From Polaribacter sp. (GTDB lineage: Bacteria > Bacteroidota > Bacteroidia > Flavobacteriales > Flavobacteriaceae), in NCBI GenBank assembly GCA_029238315.1, contig JAQWGI010000021.1:1-64000 (forward strand): a stretch of 64,000 bases of DNA, read 5' to 3'. Positions within the stretch are counted from its first letter, which is position 1. Every line of letters begins with the position of its first letter. Of the stretch, positions 26,783 through 36,015 are shown piece after piece. The notes beneath the pieces were generated by a model that was given only the letters and a program-made list of their open reading frames with translations, made no database searches and was not told the DNA's origin. Position numbers and translations under genes: made by a program.

Positions 26783-27649
26783 ATGAATAGACTTATTAAA
26801 ATTGATTTCCTTTTTTTAGGTTTTCTTTTCGCTACAACAATCTTGTTAGTTTGTTCTTGGAATCAAACCGAAAATGCTGTTGATTTATTAATAACAAGAG
26901 GAGTTATTCTTGCGATTAGTTTAATGTTAATTTTGTTAAATCCTGTTTTGAACTCCAACCTTTTTAGCTTATTAAGAAATAGTTATCCAGTAATTATTGC
27001 TGGTTATTTTTATACAGAAACTGTTTACTACAATAAATTATTCTTCAAAAATTTAGATCCAATTTTTATAGATTTTGATGAATCTATTTTTGGATTTCAA
27101 CCAAGTTTAGAGTTCTCTAGAACTTTTTCTAGTTCTTGGTTTTCAGAATTGATGTATTTTGGGTACTTCTCTCTTTTCTTGATCATTATTAGTTTTGTAC
27201 TCTTAATGTACTTTAAACGGAAAAAAATATTTTCTAAAAATATTTTTATTCTCTCATTTTCTTTTTTCTTTTTCTACTTTTTGTTTGCAATTTTCCCTTC
27301 TGCTGGTCCACAATTTTTTTTTAATGAAATTGACAGTAAAGTTCCAGTAAACGGATATATATTTAAAAACATTATGCACATTATCCAAGCAAGTGCAGAG
27401 CAACCAACTGGTGCTTTTCCAAGTTCTCATGTAGGTATTAGCGTTACAATTTTAATTTTAGCCAGAAAACATTTAACGTATTTTTTTAAAATTTGCTTGC
27501 CGTTGGTTATCTTGTTAATTCTATCTACCGTTTATATCAAAGCGCATTACGCTGTAGACGCAATTTTTGGACTTTTTATTACTCCAATTATAGTATATTT
27601 AGCAACTATTATATACAATTACCCTTCAAAAAAGGAACTCATCAACTAA
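26783..27649 (+). CDS. PAP2 superfamily membrane phosphatase
   Basis: A 288-residue membrane protein with about six hydrophobic segments. Two of the three PAP2 catalytic motifs are clear: GAFPSSHVGIS and KAHYAVDAIFG (His and Asp). The usual first motif KX6RP is replaced by FPSAGPQFFF, as in the PAP2_3/inositol-phosphotransferase-like branch. It should dephosphorylate a lipid phosphate or exchange lipid head groups. It leads a three-gene run (PAP2, GNAT-like, MFS), with 8 nt to the next gene. Confidence 0.82.
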   Translation: MNRLIKIDFLFLGFLFATTILLVCSWNQTENAVDLLITRGVILAISLMLILLNPVLNSNLFSLLRNSYPVIIAGYFYTETVYYNKLFFKNLDPIFIDFDESIFGFQPSLEFSRTFSSSWFSELMYFGYFSLFLIIISFVLLMYFKRKKIFSKNIFILSFSFFFFYFLFAIFPSAGPQFFFNEIDSKVPVNGYIFKNIMHIIQASAEQPTGAFPSSHVGISVTILILARKHLTYFFKICLPLVILLILSTVYIKAHYAVDAIFGLFITPIIVYLATIIYNYPSKKELIN

Positions 27650-27657
27650 CAAAATTT

Positions 27658-28776
27658 ATGATTCATCTTAGAGAAGTTATTCATTATAAAGATTTAAAAA
27701 CCTTTATAAAATTACCTTATAAAATTCACAAAAACCATAAAGAATGGTTACCGCCATTATTAACTGATGAATATAAAATCTTTGATAAAAAGAAAAATCA
27801 TTCTTTTGGATATTGCGATACCATTATGTATTTAGCAATTAAAAACGGTGAGTTTGTTGGACGAATTATGGGAATTATCAATCATAATTTCAACAAAGGT
27901 CATAACGAAAAAAACGCACGCTTTTTTGCTCTAGAATGCTATGATGACGTGAAGGTTTATGACAAATTAATTGAAGCAATTGAAATTTGGGGAAAAGAAA
28001 AGAACATGGAAAAAATTGTGGGTCCATTAGGTTTTTCTGATAAAGATCCACAAGGTTTTTTAACTGAAGGGTTTGATGATCCGATGACTGTAATGGTTAC
28101 CAATTGTAGTTTTGATTATATGATTTCTCATACAGAAAGAAATGGTTATCAAAAGAAAATCGATTTATTTCAATATCGTGTAGAATTAGAAAAAGAAACC
28201 CCAGAAATCTATATCAAAATTGCCGAACGTGTAAAATCTAGAGGTTTTACAATTTTAGAGTTTACCAAATCATCAGAAATCAAACCGTACGTAAAAACGG
28301 TTTTCGATTTAATCAACCAAACATACACAGATATTTACGGGTTTGCTCCTTTAGATGACACAGAAGCAACAGAGTTTTCTAATCGTTTTTTACCATTATT
28401 AAATCCGAATTACATTAAACTAGTAAAAGATAAAAATGATATTGTTGTGGCATTTTTGATAGCAATGCCAAATATTACCAGCGGATTTAGAAAAGCAAAT
28501 GGACGCATTTTGCCGTTCGGGTTTTTACATCTTTTAAAAGCATTAAAAACCGCAACACAGTTAGATATGTTATTAGGTTGCGTTCAACAAAAACACAGAA
28601 ACTCTGGTTTGGATGCATTGATGTCTGTTGCCTTATTTGATGCTGCAAGAAAAGGAAATTTAAAAGTAATGGACAGTCATTTAACCATGGAAGAAAACAA
28701 ACAAATGCGTGCGACTTACGAGCGTATGAATCATACGATTTATAAGAAATATAGAATTTTCGAAAAAGCTTTATGA
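27658..28776 (+). CDS. GNAT-fold conserved protein
   Basis: A 372-residue soluble protein. The N-terminal part (IHKNHKEWLPPLLTDEYKIFD, GRIMGIINHNFN) and the C-terminal part (NSGLDALMSVALFDAARKGN) fit a Bacteroidota family with two acyl-CoA N-acyltransferase-like folds. The motif MEKIVGPLGFSDKDPQGFL is well defined, but no substrate can be named. ATG 27658 is right; an earlier in-frame ATG at 27493 lies inside the PAP2 gene. The end overlaps the MFS start (ATGA). The pairing with a lipid phosphatase and an MFS carrier suggests lipid metabolism, an inference. Confidence 0.7.
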   Translation: MIHLREVIHYKDLKTFIKLPYKIHKNHKEWLPPLLTDEYKIFDKKKNHSFGYCDTIMYLAIKNGEFVGRIMGIINHNFNKGHNEKNARFFALECYDDVKVYDKLIEAIEIWGKEKNMEKIVGPLGFSDKDPQGFLTEGFDDPMTVMVTNCSFDYMISHTERNGYQKKIDLFQYRVELEKETPEIYIKIAERVKSRGFTILEFTKSSEIKPYVKTVFDLINQTYTDIYGFAPLDDTEATEFSNRFLPLLNPNYIKLVKDKNDIVVAFLIAMPNITSGFRKANGRILPFGFLHLLKALKTATQLDMLLGCVQQKHRNSGLDALMSVALFDAARKGNLKVMDSHLTMEENKQMRATYERMNHTIYKKYRIFEKAL

Positions 28777-29975
28777 ATAAAAAACCAATACTTGGATTAA
28801 AAGAAAACTGGATTCAGTTTACAATTCTAGTAATTGTTAACGCATTTGTTGGCGGAATGGTTGGTTTAGAAAGAACAATCTTCCCAAAATTTGCTGAACT
28901 CGAATTTGGAGTTGCTTCTAAAACGGCGATCCTTTCTTTTATCATGGCGTTCGGAATTACAAAAGCTATCACCAATTATTTTACAGGAAAATTAGCCAAT
29001 AAATACGGACGAAAAAACTTATTGATTTTAGGTTGGATATTTGCACTTCCTATTCCGTTTATTTTAATGAATGCAACACATTGGAATTGGGTAATTTTCG
29101 CTAATATTTTATTAGGGATTAATCAAGGTTTAACCTGGAGTAGTACTGTTGTAATGAAGATTGATCTGGTTGGAGAAAAAGATAGAGGATTCGCAATGGG
29201 AATAAACGAATTTGCTGGTTATTTTGCAGTTGGCGTTGTGGCTTTTTTAACCGGAATTGTTGCTCAGAATTATGGAATAACTCCATATCCTTTTTATATC
29301 GGAATTGGAATTTCTGTTATTGGACTACTACTTTCAATTTTGTTTGTAAATGATACTCGAAAATTTGTCAATCAAGAGCAAAAAGCTGACACAAAAAACA
29401 GCTTAGAAAATGTCTTTTTAGAAACTACTTTTAAAAACAAAAACCTAAGTGCAATTACACAAGCAGGTTTGGTTAATAATTTAAATGACGGAATGATTTG
29501 GGGTTTATTACCAATTCTATTATTTGATTTAAAATTCGACACAAAAAGCATTGGAATTATTGCTGCAGTGTATCCAACTGTTTGGGGAATTGGACAATTA
29601 TTTACTGGAAAAATGTCTGATCTTTATTCTAAAAAGAAAATGCTTTTTTGGGGAATGTTGATGCAAGGTTTTGCAATTATTTCAATAATTTACACAGCAG
29701 GTTTTTTGAATTTAATTTTTATTGCTGCCATTTTAGGTTTCGGAACGGCATTGGTTTATCCAACATTTTTGTCAGCAATTGCTTCTACCACTACTCCAAC
29801 ACAACGTGCAGAAAGCATTGGTGTTTTTCGTTTGTGGAGAGATTTAGGCTACGCAATTGGCGCAATTCTATCAGGAATTATTGCCGATATATGGGGAATT
29901 GAATATGCAATTATATCCATCGGAATGATTACAATTTTCTCTTCATTAATAATTCAATTTAGAATGAAAGATTAA
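28773..29975 (+). CDS. MFS transporter
   Basis: A 400-residue major facilitator with 12 hydrophobic segments. The loop-2/3 motif is seen as TGKLANKYGRKNLL and its second-half copy as TGKMSDLYSKKKML. It has NGGMVGLERTIFP-like features near the start (FVGGMVGLERTIFPKFAE) common in a Bacteroidota MFS group. The substrate is unknown. It overlaps the GNAT-like gene by 4 nt. Its stop overlaps the stop codon of the convergent symporter gene. Confidence 0.87.
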   Translation: MNKKPILGLKENWIQFTILVIVNAFVGGMVGLERTIFPKFAELEFGVASKTAILSFIMAFGITKAITNYFTGKLANKYGRKNLLILGWIFALPIPFILMNATHWNWVIFANILLGINQGLTWSSTVVMKIDLVGEKDRGFAMGINEFAGYFAVGVVAFLTGIVAQNYGITPYPFYIGIGISVIGLLLSILFVNDTRKFVNQEQKADTKNSLENVFLETTFKNKNLSAITQAGLVNNLNDGMIWGLLPILLFDLKFDTKSIGIIAAVYPTVWGIGQLFTGKMSDLYSKKKMLFWGMLMQGFAIISIIYTAGFLNLIFIAAILGFGTALVYPTFLSAIASTTTPTQRAESIGVFRLWRDLGYAIGAILSGIIADIWGIEYAIISIGMITIFSSLIIQFRMKD

Positions 29976-31645
29976 TCATTGGTAAACTCTATTTTTTGGG
30001 GTTTTATTGATTGTAGAATAATTGCAATTCCCATTACCAATATACAACCTAATAAATTTAACCATAAATATGGCAACCAATCTAGTAAAAACACAGCAAT
30101 AATAATTACTTGCGTAATTAAAGCTGCAATAAATACAGCATTACCTTTTACAAATTTGATAAAAAATGCTAGTAAAAATATCCCTAAAACATTTCCATAG
30201 AAAATAGACCCAATAATATTTACTAGTTGAATTAAATTATCAACTAAATAAGCAAAACTAGCAAATAGGATTGCGAGAACACCCCATCCCAACGTAAACC
30301 ATTTAGACATTTTTACATAATGCGCTTCCGTTTTTTCTTCTTTCACATTTCTTTTATATAAATCTATAACTGATGTAGAAGCCAACGCATTTAATTCGGA
30401 TGCCGTTGATGACATCGCTGCTGATAAAATTACCGCCAATAACAAACCTATTAAACCTCTTGGTAAATTGTTTAAAATAAAGTGTATAAACACATAATCT
30501 TTATCGTTGGTTTCAATAGAATCATCTGCTTTTTTAATAATCGTTTTTGCTTCTTCTTTTAAAGCAACACTTTTTACCTCTAACGCTTTTATAAGTGCTT
30601 TATCGCTTTCTTGAACTCCGTCTAAAACCAGTGTTTTTTTATCATTTTCTAATTGTTTGTAAGCTGTTACTAATCCTTTATATTCATCTGCATAATCTGA
30701 ATTAAGCACAGCTTCTTGCGCTTTCGGGTTAAAATTTATTGGCGCAGCATTAAATTGATAAAACACAAAAACCATCACACCAACTAACAGAATAAAAAAT
30801 TGCATTGGCACTTTTAACAATCCGTTAAACAACAAACCTAACTGACTTTCTCTAACTGATTTTCCAGATAAATAACGTTGCACCTGACTTTGATCTGTTC
30901 CGAAATAAGACAACATTAAAAATGTACCTCCTAAAATCCCTGTCCAAACGGTATAACGATTGCTTAAATCAAACGAAAAATCGAGTACCTCCATTTTCCC
31001 ACTTGCGCCAGCAATATCTAGTGCATTAGAAAATGAAATGTCTTGTGGTAATTGATCTACAATCATATAAAATGCTACCAGCATTCCAAAAAAAATGATA
31101 ATCATTTGTTGCTTCTGCGTCACATTTACAGCTTTAGTTCCGCCGGTTACGGTGTAAATAATTACCAAAACTCCAATGATAATATTTAGCGTTACCAAAT
31201 CCCAACCTAACACAGCAGATAAAATAATTGCTGGTGCAAAAATGGTAATTCCGGCTGCCAATCCACGTTGCACTAAAAATAAAATCGCGGCCAATGTTCT
31301 TGTTTTTAAATCGAATCTTCCTTCTAAATATTCATAGGCTGTATACACATTTAATCTGTGGTAAATCGGAATAAAAACCAAACAAATAATTACCATTGCA
31401 ATTGGCAATCCGAAGTAAAATTGTACAAATCCCATTCCGCTATGAAATGCTTGTCCGGGCGTTGATAAAAAAGTAATAGCACTTGCTTGTGTTGCCATTA
31501 CCGACAAACCAATTGTCCACCATTTTGTATCGTTTCCTCCTTTAATATAATCTTGTACAGAAGTGTTTTTTCTTGTTTTATAAGCGCCAAAAAAAACAAT
31601 AAAAGCTAAGGTAATAGAAAGAACAATCCAATCTAATAATTCCAT
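29972..31645 (-). CDS. Sodium:solute symporter (SSS family)
   Basis: A 557-residue inner-membrane transporter with about 13-14 hydrophobic segments. Residues YIKGGNDTKWWTIGLSVMATQ and TFLSTPGQAF near the N terminus are characteristic of the SSS fold. An unusual Lys/Glu-rich soluble insert (about 300-370) divides the membrane part. It may carry a sugar, an amino sugar or a carboxylate with sodium. It follows a 35-aa membrane protein gene by 11 nt and the PIG-L deacetylase gene, which suggests uptake of an N-acetylated sugar derivative released outside. Confidence 0.88.
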   Translation of the reverse strand: MELLDWIVLSITLAFIVFFGAYKTRKNTSVQDYIKGGNDTKWWTIGLSVMATQASAITFLSTPGQAFHSGMGFVQFYFGLPIAMVIICLVFIPIYHRLNVYTAYEYLEGRFDLKTRTLAAILFLVQRGLAAGITIFAPAIILSAVLGWDLVTLNIIIGVLVIIYTVTGGTKAVNVTQKQQMIIIFFGMLVAFYMIVDQLPQDISFSNALDIAGASGKMEVLDFSFDLSNRYTVWTGILGGTFLMLSYFGTDQSQVQRYLSGKSVRESQLGLLFNGLLKVPMQFFILLVGVMVFVFYQFNAAPINFNPKAQEAVLNSDYADEYKGLVTAYKQLENDKKTLVLDGVQESDKALIKALEVKSVALKEEAKTIIKKADDSIETNDKDYVFIHFILNNLPRGLIGLLLAVILSAAMSSTASELNALASTSVIDLYKRNVKEEKTEAHYVKMSKWFTLGWGVLAILFASFAYLVDNLIQLVNIIGSIFYGNVLGIFLLAFFIKFVKGNAVFIAALITQVIIIAVFLLDWLPYLWLNLLGCILVMGIAIILQSIKPQKIEFTND

Positions 31646-31656
31646 AATTTAAGTGC

Positions 31657-31764
31657 TTAATTTGAGAAATATGTTGTGATAAAATAAAAAAGAATGATGT
31701 ATACAAAATTGGCAATCAGCACAACGCTGTATATTTTTTTCCAAGGACGTTTTTCGGTTTCCAT
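31657..31764 (-). CDS. Single-pass membrane microprotein, 35 aa
   Basis: Open frame from ATG 31764 to TAA 31657, encoding METEKRPWKK followed by a hydrophobic helix (IYSVVLIANFVYIILFYFI) and the tail TTYFSN. A charged N terminus plus one membrane helix is convincing for a real membrane protein. It is placed 39 nt after the PIG-L gene and 11 nt before the symporter gene, all on one strand. Several SSS symporters have small membrane partner proteins encoded next to them (for example YhdT beside PanF), and I infer a similar role. It is too short for usual gene-calling limits. Confidence 0.75.
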   Translation of the reverse strand: METEKRPWKKIYSVVLIANFVYIILFYFITTYFSN

Positions 31765-31803
31765 GATTTTATTTATTCTTTAATATTATTATTTGTCAGT
31801 TCG

Positions 31804-34335
31804 TTATTCTTTAATTTCAGTTTGCGTTTGAATATTTTCTTTTCCAATTGACAACATATTTGCAAAGATCTTATACGCTCCAGAAACGCCTGCTGGCAAT
31901 TCTCTAAAGAAACTTAAACCTGTATATATATAATATCCACTTCCATATTTTGCAGCTAATAAACTTCCGTTTTTAGCAGTTTCTCCTTTATCATTCATTG
32001 ATAAAATTGGCGTGAATTCTTTTCCCCATTTATTCGGAAAATACAAACCACGTTCTTGAACCCAACCATCAAAATCTGAAGTTTCTATTTTATTTGGAAA
32101 ATTCATTAATGAATGATTTTTTGCTAAAATTTTCACCTCAGCAGTCTCGTCGGTAACACGATCTCTAGAAATCGATAAATCAAACGGTGCTTTCACATCA
32201 ATCCCACCTCTTCCGCTTGTGTTGTATTGTACAATCATATTTCCACCTTTTTCTACATAATCTAATAAGAACTTTTGCTTGAATTTTAAAACCTCAGTCG
32301 TATTATACGCTCTAATTCCTATTACAACTGCATCAAATTTGTGTAAATTTTCTTGATTTATTTCTTCCGGATTAATTTCAATAACGGTATAACCAATTTG
32401 GCGTAAACTTTCTGGAACTGCATCACCAGCACCTTTAATATAACCGATATAATTTCCATTTTTCTGAATATCTAATCGAACTATTTTTGCTTCAGAGTTC
32501 ATCAATACAGATTGTTTCGGAATGTGATTGTAATTGATTTCAATCAATTCTTTTGTGTATTTCTTTCCGTCTATAACGGCAATACTTTTTAAGATTCCTT
32601 CTGACTGTTTTGCTGGCGGACTTACCATAAAATCAACCGTTAAATTATCGCCCTTTTGAGCAATTGAAAACGGAATTTGCTTCGGAGAAACATTCCAATT
32701 ATTAGGAATTTCTAATTGTACATTTCCTTTACTATTTTTCTTTCCTGCACTAACAACAACTTGCACTTTTTGTGGTTTTTCGTCAGAAAAAATAATTACT
32801 TTATTTGCTAATTTGGTGGTTACTTCTGGCAACACTTCAAAAGGTTCATAAATTTCTCCAATATCTCTTTTAGAATATCTATAGACTACATCTTTTGTAA
32901 AAGTAATGTTATGTTCCAAAATATTTAAATTGAATTCAACTTGGAAAGGACGGTTCGATTCTGGGTTTCCAATTTGTGTAGGATCTTTAACCGAGTACAT
33001 TCCCAACGTTCCTTTATCTCTTAACCAATACGGATCAGAATACGATTTATTCTTAGAATTGATTTTATCTGAAATGTTTAAACGAACATTATTTTTTAAT
33101 GATTTTTCAGTTGATTTAACAACGTTGATTCCGTTTTCCTTAAAACTATAACTTTCAAAAAAAGTTGTGATATCACTTCTATTTAACGCTTCAATTCTAA
33201 TTTCTACGGCTTCATCTGCTGTTGTACTCGAATTGGTTGCAGAAACCTCTAAATACAACCCTGCAGCAGCTTCAATAATTTCTTTTATTTGTTTGATTTT
33301 AATTTTTCTCCAATGAGAATCTTCTAACAATTTAATCTTATCAAAAGCTTTTAATATTTCTGGTAAGTGTTTTGAGGGATTTGAAAAATCGAAATCCTTT
33401 TCAACTTTATATAAAATAGCACCAATCTCTTGTCCGCCTTTTACACGATTCCATTTTGTATTAATTCCCGAGAAAATATCGTTAGGATCTGTAGGTTTAT
33501 CACCTTTTAAAAATTCTACATATTCTTGTTGACTTCCACGTGTTGTTAATCTTCCAAAACCTTGACATAAATGTTGGCTACTTGCTAAGGCTGCAACTTC
33601 GTTATTTGACAATCCTTTTAACGGATAATATACACCAACATCAAAAGATGCTAATTTGCCTTTGGTTGCTTTTTCAAATGCTGCTTGATTTTTAAAAGAC
33701 CAAGGAGAAGTATTATAATACAAACGTTTTGGTTGCCAAGCTTCTGTATTTTTAAGTTGATTCTGAAATTTGCTTTTATCACCTGCTAAATCAAAAGCTT
33801 CTACACTTAACATTGCCGAAGTTGTGTGATGACCATGGGTTGTCCCTGGAGTTCTGTGATTAAATCTGTTGATAATTACATCTGGTTTAAACGTTCTAAT
33901 TGCCCAAACAACATCGCTTAATACTTTGTCTTTTTCCCAAAACTCTAGTGTTTCTTTCGGATGTTTAGAATAGCCAAAATCATTTGCTCTGGTAAATAAT
34001 TGTTCTCCACCATCTACGCTTCTTGCAGCTAACAATTCTTGTGTTCTAATCAATCCTAATAATTCTCTAATTTCTGGACCAATTAAATTCTGACCACCAT
34101 CGCCACGAGTTAAAGATAAATATGCCGTTCTTGCTTTTTCATGATTCGCTAAATAAGAAATCAATCTGGTATTTTCATCATCTGGATGAGCAGCAACATA
34201 TAACGCTGAACCTAAAAAATTTAGTTTCTGTATTTTTTCGTAAATCTGATTTGAGTTTAACTTTTTCGGTTTTTGTGCAACCAAAGTCACAGTAAAAAGG
34301 AATGCAACTATTGTGAAATATGTATATTTCTTCAT
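31804..34335 (-). CDS. Secreted PIG-L family deacetylase
   Basis: An 843-residue protein. Signal peptide (residues 1-20, ending TLVAQ), then a LmbE/PIG-L domain (about 35-290) with the zinc-site signature AAHPDDE and a later HGHH pair. The remaining 550 residues contain beta-rich segments and a Rossmann-like C-terminal part (DAVVIGIRAYNTTEVL, NMIVQYNTSGRGG) typical of the large Bacteroidota form. It should remove acetyl groups from N-acetyl sugars in the periplasm or outside. It is the first gene of an operon with the microprotein and the SSS symporter. Confidence 0.85.
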   Translation of the reverse strand: MKKYTYFTIVAFLFTVTLVAQKPKKLNSNQIYEKIQKLNFLGSALYVAAHPDDENTRLISYLANHEKARTAYLSLTRGDGGQNLIGPEIRELLGLIRTQELLAARSVDGGEQLFTRANDFGYSKHPKETLEFWEKDKVLSDVVWAIRTFKPDVIINRFNHRTPGTTHGHHTTSAMLSVEAFDLAGDKSKFQNQLKNTEAWQPKRLYYNTSPWSFKNQAAFEKATKGKLASFDVGVYYPLKGLSNNEVAALASSQHLCQGFGRLTTRGSQQEYVEFLKGDKPTDPNDIFSGINTKWNRVKGGQEIGAILYKVEKDFDFSNPSKHLPEILKAFDKIKLLEDSHWRKIKIKQIKEIIEAAAGLYLEVSATNSSTTADEAVEIRIEALNRSDITTFFESYSFKENGINVVKSTEKSLKNNVRLNISDKINSKNKSYSDPYWLRDKGTLGMYSVKDPTQIGNPESNRPFQVEFNLNILEHNITFTKDVVYRYSKRDIGEIYEPFEVLPEVTTKLANKVIIFSDEKPQKVQVVVSAGKKNSKGNVQLEIPNNWNVSPKQIPFSIAQKGDNLTVDFMVSPPAKQSEGILKSIAVIDGKKYTKELIEINYNHIPKQSVLMNSEAKIVRLDIQKNGNYIGYIKGAGDAVPESLRQIGYTVIEINPEEINQENLHKFDAVVIGIRAYNTTEVLKFKQKFLLDYVEKGGNMIVQYNTSGRGGIDVKAPFDLSISRDRVTDETAEVKILAKNHSLMNFPNKIETSDFDGWVQERGLYFPNKWGKEFTPILSMNDKGETAKNGSLLAAKYGSGYYIYTGLSFFRELPAGVSGAYKIFANMLSIGKENIQTQTEIKE

Positions 34336-34359
34336 TAAAAAGTTTTTAAGTAGTCAAAA

Positions 34360-34367
34360 CAAATATA
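34360..34367 (-). promoter_or_regulatory. -7 element of the PIG-L operon
   Basis: TATATTTG on the minus strand, 24 nt before the PIG-L ATG. No -33 element is evident. Confidence 0.38.
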
Positions 34368-34441
34368 GTATTTATATGTTTTGGAATGAATTGCTTAAAT
34401 AGCATTAACATAATTATAACAATCTACAAAAACTATAATTA

Positions 34442-34552
34442 TTGTCTGTTCGAGCGCAGTCGAGAACTATTAAATTAAAAATGTTCTCGATACAATTTCA
34501 ATTTTGACTTCGACTACGCTCAGTCGTCAAAAGAAATCACTCGAACTGACAG
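34442..34552. repeat. Dispersed palindromic intergenic repeat, copy 4
   Basis: TTGTCTGTTCGAGCGCAGTCGAGAAC and the opposing CGACTACGCTCAGTCG and TCACTCGAACTGACAG make nested inverted arms. It occupies the middle of the 324-nt divergent gap between the PIG-L operon and dnaN; the rest of the gap holds the two -7 elements. Confidence 0.7.
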
Positions 34553-34622
34553 TGAGCTTTTTTCATCAACAAATCGATTAAAAACTGTTGATAAATATAT
34601 TTTTAGAATCACTTATTTAGAA

Positions 34623-34630
34623 TATATTTG
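34623..34630 (+). promoter_or_regulatory. -7 element of dnaN
   Basis: TATATTTG, 29 nt before the dnaN ATG. No TTG at the -33 distance is visible. Confidence 0.38.
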
Positions 34631-34659
34631 TAAGTCTATACGTAACAAAAAACAAATCA

Positions 34660-35778
34660 ATGAAATTTATAGTATCAAGTTCGCAATTATTAAAGCAACT
34701 TCAAGTTCTTGGAGGTGTAATTAATAGCAATAATACCCTACCTATTTTAGATAATTTCTTATTTGAACTATCTGAAAACGAATTAAAAATTTCTGCATCA
34801 GATCTAGAAACAACAATGAGTGCTGTTGTAGAAGTAGAATCTGATTCTAAAGGATCAATTGCAATTTCTGCCCGATTGTTATTAGATACTTTAAAAACAT
34901 TTCCAGATCAACCTTTAACTTTTAAAACTGAAGGAGAAAGTACTATTGAAATTAGTTCTGATCAAGGAAAATACGATATGGCATTTTTTGGTGGAGAAGA
35001 ATTTCCGAAAGCGGTTTCTCTAACTTCGCCAAGTAAAACTGTAATTCCGTCTGGAATTTTAGCAAACGCTATTTCTAAAACAATTTTTGCTGCTGGTAAC
35101 GATGATTTAAGACCAGTAATGAGCGGCGTTTTCTTTCAGTTTAGCACAGAAAGTTTAACGTTTGTTGCAACTGATGCTCATAAATTAGTAAAATATACAC
35201 GTACAGATGTTACTGCAAATGAAAGCGCAGAGTTTATCATGCCAAAGAAACCTTTAAACTTATTAAAAGGAATTTTAAATGGTAATGATAGCGATGTTGC
35301 TATCGAATATAATAACTCAAACGCAAAATTTACTTTTGACAACTTTGTATTGGTTTGTCGTTTAATTGACGGAAAATATCCAAACTACGAAGCGGTTATC
35401 CCAAAGGAAAATCCAAATAAATTAACGGTTGATAGAGCTTCATTTTTAAACTCTGTAAAACGTGTGTCTATTTTCTCTAGTAAAACAACACACCAAATCA
35501 GATTAAAAATGGCAGGAACAGAATTAAACATTTCTGCAGAAGATTTAGATTATGCAAACAAAGCAGACGAACGTTTGTCTTGTGATTATCAAGGAGACGA
35601 CATGCAAATAGGATTCAACTCGCGTTTTTTAAGCGAAATGCTGAACAACCTAAATGCAAACGATGTATTAATTGAAATGTCTTTACCAAACAGAGCTGGA
35701 ATCTTAACACCAATTGACGGAACAGACGAAGGGGAAAATGTTACCATGTTGGTAATGCCTGTGATGTTAAACTCTTAG
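34660..35778 (+). CDS. dnaN: DNA polymerase III beta subunit (sliding clamp)
   Basis: A 372-residue clamp protein that forms a dimer ring on DNA and tethers polymerase. The start MKFIVSSSQLLKQLQVLGG, the central segment GNDDLRPVMSGVFFQF and the C-terminal TDEGENVTMLVMPVML are all diagnostic; the final residues form the hydrophobic partner-binding cleft. Length is standard. It has its own promoter element and a terminator. No dnaA or origin-like cluster lies nearby, which is normal in this phylum. Confidence 0.96.
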   Translation: MKFIVSSSQLLKQLQVLGGVINSNNTLPILDNFLFELSENELKISASDLETTMSAVVEVESDSKGSIAISARLLLDTLKTFPDQPLTFKTEGESTIEISSDQGKYDMAFFGGEEFPKAVSLTSPSKTVIPSGILANAISKTIFAAGNDDLRPVMSGVFFQFSTESLTFVATDAHKLVKYTRTDVTANESAEFIMPKKPLNLLKGILNGNDSDVAIEYNNSNAKFTFDNFVLVCRLIDGKYPNYEAVIPKENPNKLTVDRASFLNSVKRVSIFSSKTTHQIRLKMAGTELNISAEDLDYANKADERLSCDYQGDDMQIGFNSRFLSEMLNNLNANDVLIEMSLPNRAGILTPIDGTDEGENVTMLVMPVMLNS

Positions 35779-35803
35779 TTTCGACTTCCCTCAACTACCT
35801 AAA

Positions 35804-35846
35804 CTGTCATTGCGAGAATTTGCAAAGTTCGTGGCAATCTCACGAA
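35804..35846. repeat. Dispersed repeat, fragment copy 5a
   Basis: CTGTCATTGCGAGAATTTGCAAAG and GTGGCAATCTCACGAATAAG are inverted arms of a related type. They follow directly after dnaN. Confidence 0.5.
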
Positions 35847-35858
35847 TAAGAATAAATA

Positions 35859-35887
35859 AAAGCATCGTTTAAATACGGTGCTTTTTT
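35859..35887 (+). terminator. dnaN terminator
   Basis: AAAGCATCGT, loop TTAAAT, ACGGTGCTTT (one G-T pair), then a T-run. It is 80 nt downstream of the dnaN stop. Confidence 0.75.
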
Positions 35888-35896
35888 GTTTTCGAA

Positions 35897-35975
35897 TGTC
35901 ATTCCGACTGTAACAGAGGAATCTCAATAATATGAACTATCAAATTAAAAATTTCTCCACTCCGCTCGAAATGAC
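35897..35975. repeat. Dispersed palindromic intergenic repeat, copy 5b
   Basis: ATGTCATTCCGACTGTAAC and GAGGAATCTC on the left oppose TTTCTCCACTCCGCTCGAAATGACA on the right. It lies between the dnaN terminator and the AcpH-like gene. Confidence 0.65.
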
Positions 35976-36015
35976 AATTGTTTTTTATGTACATTTATTT
36001 CTCAAAACAAAATAG

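Noticed and set aside
27493-27657. Longer N terminus for the GNAT-like protein
   Set aside because: The extra 55 codons overlap the PAP2 gene in another frame and look non-native (Tyr/Ser/Arg-rich).
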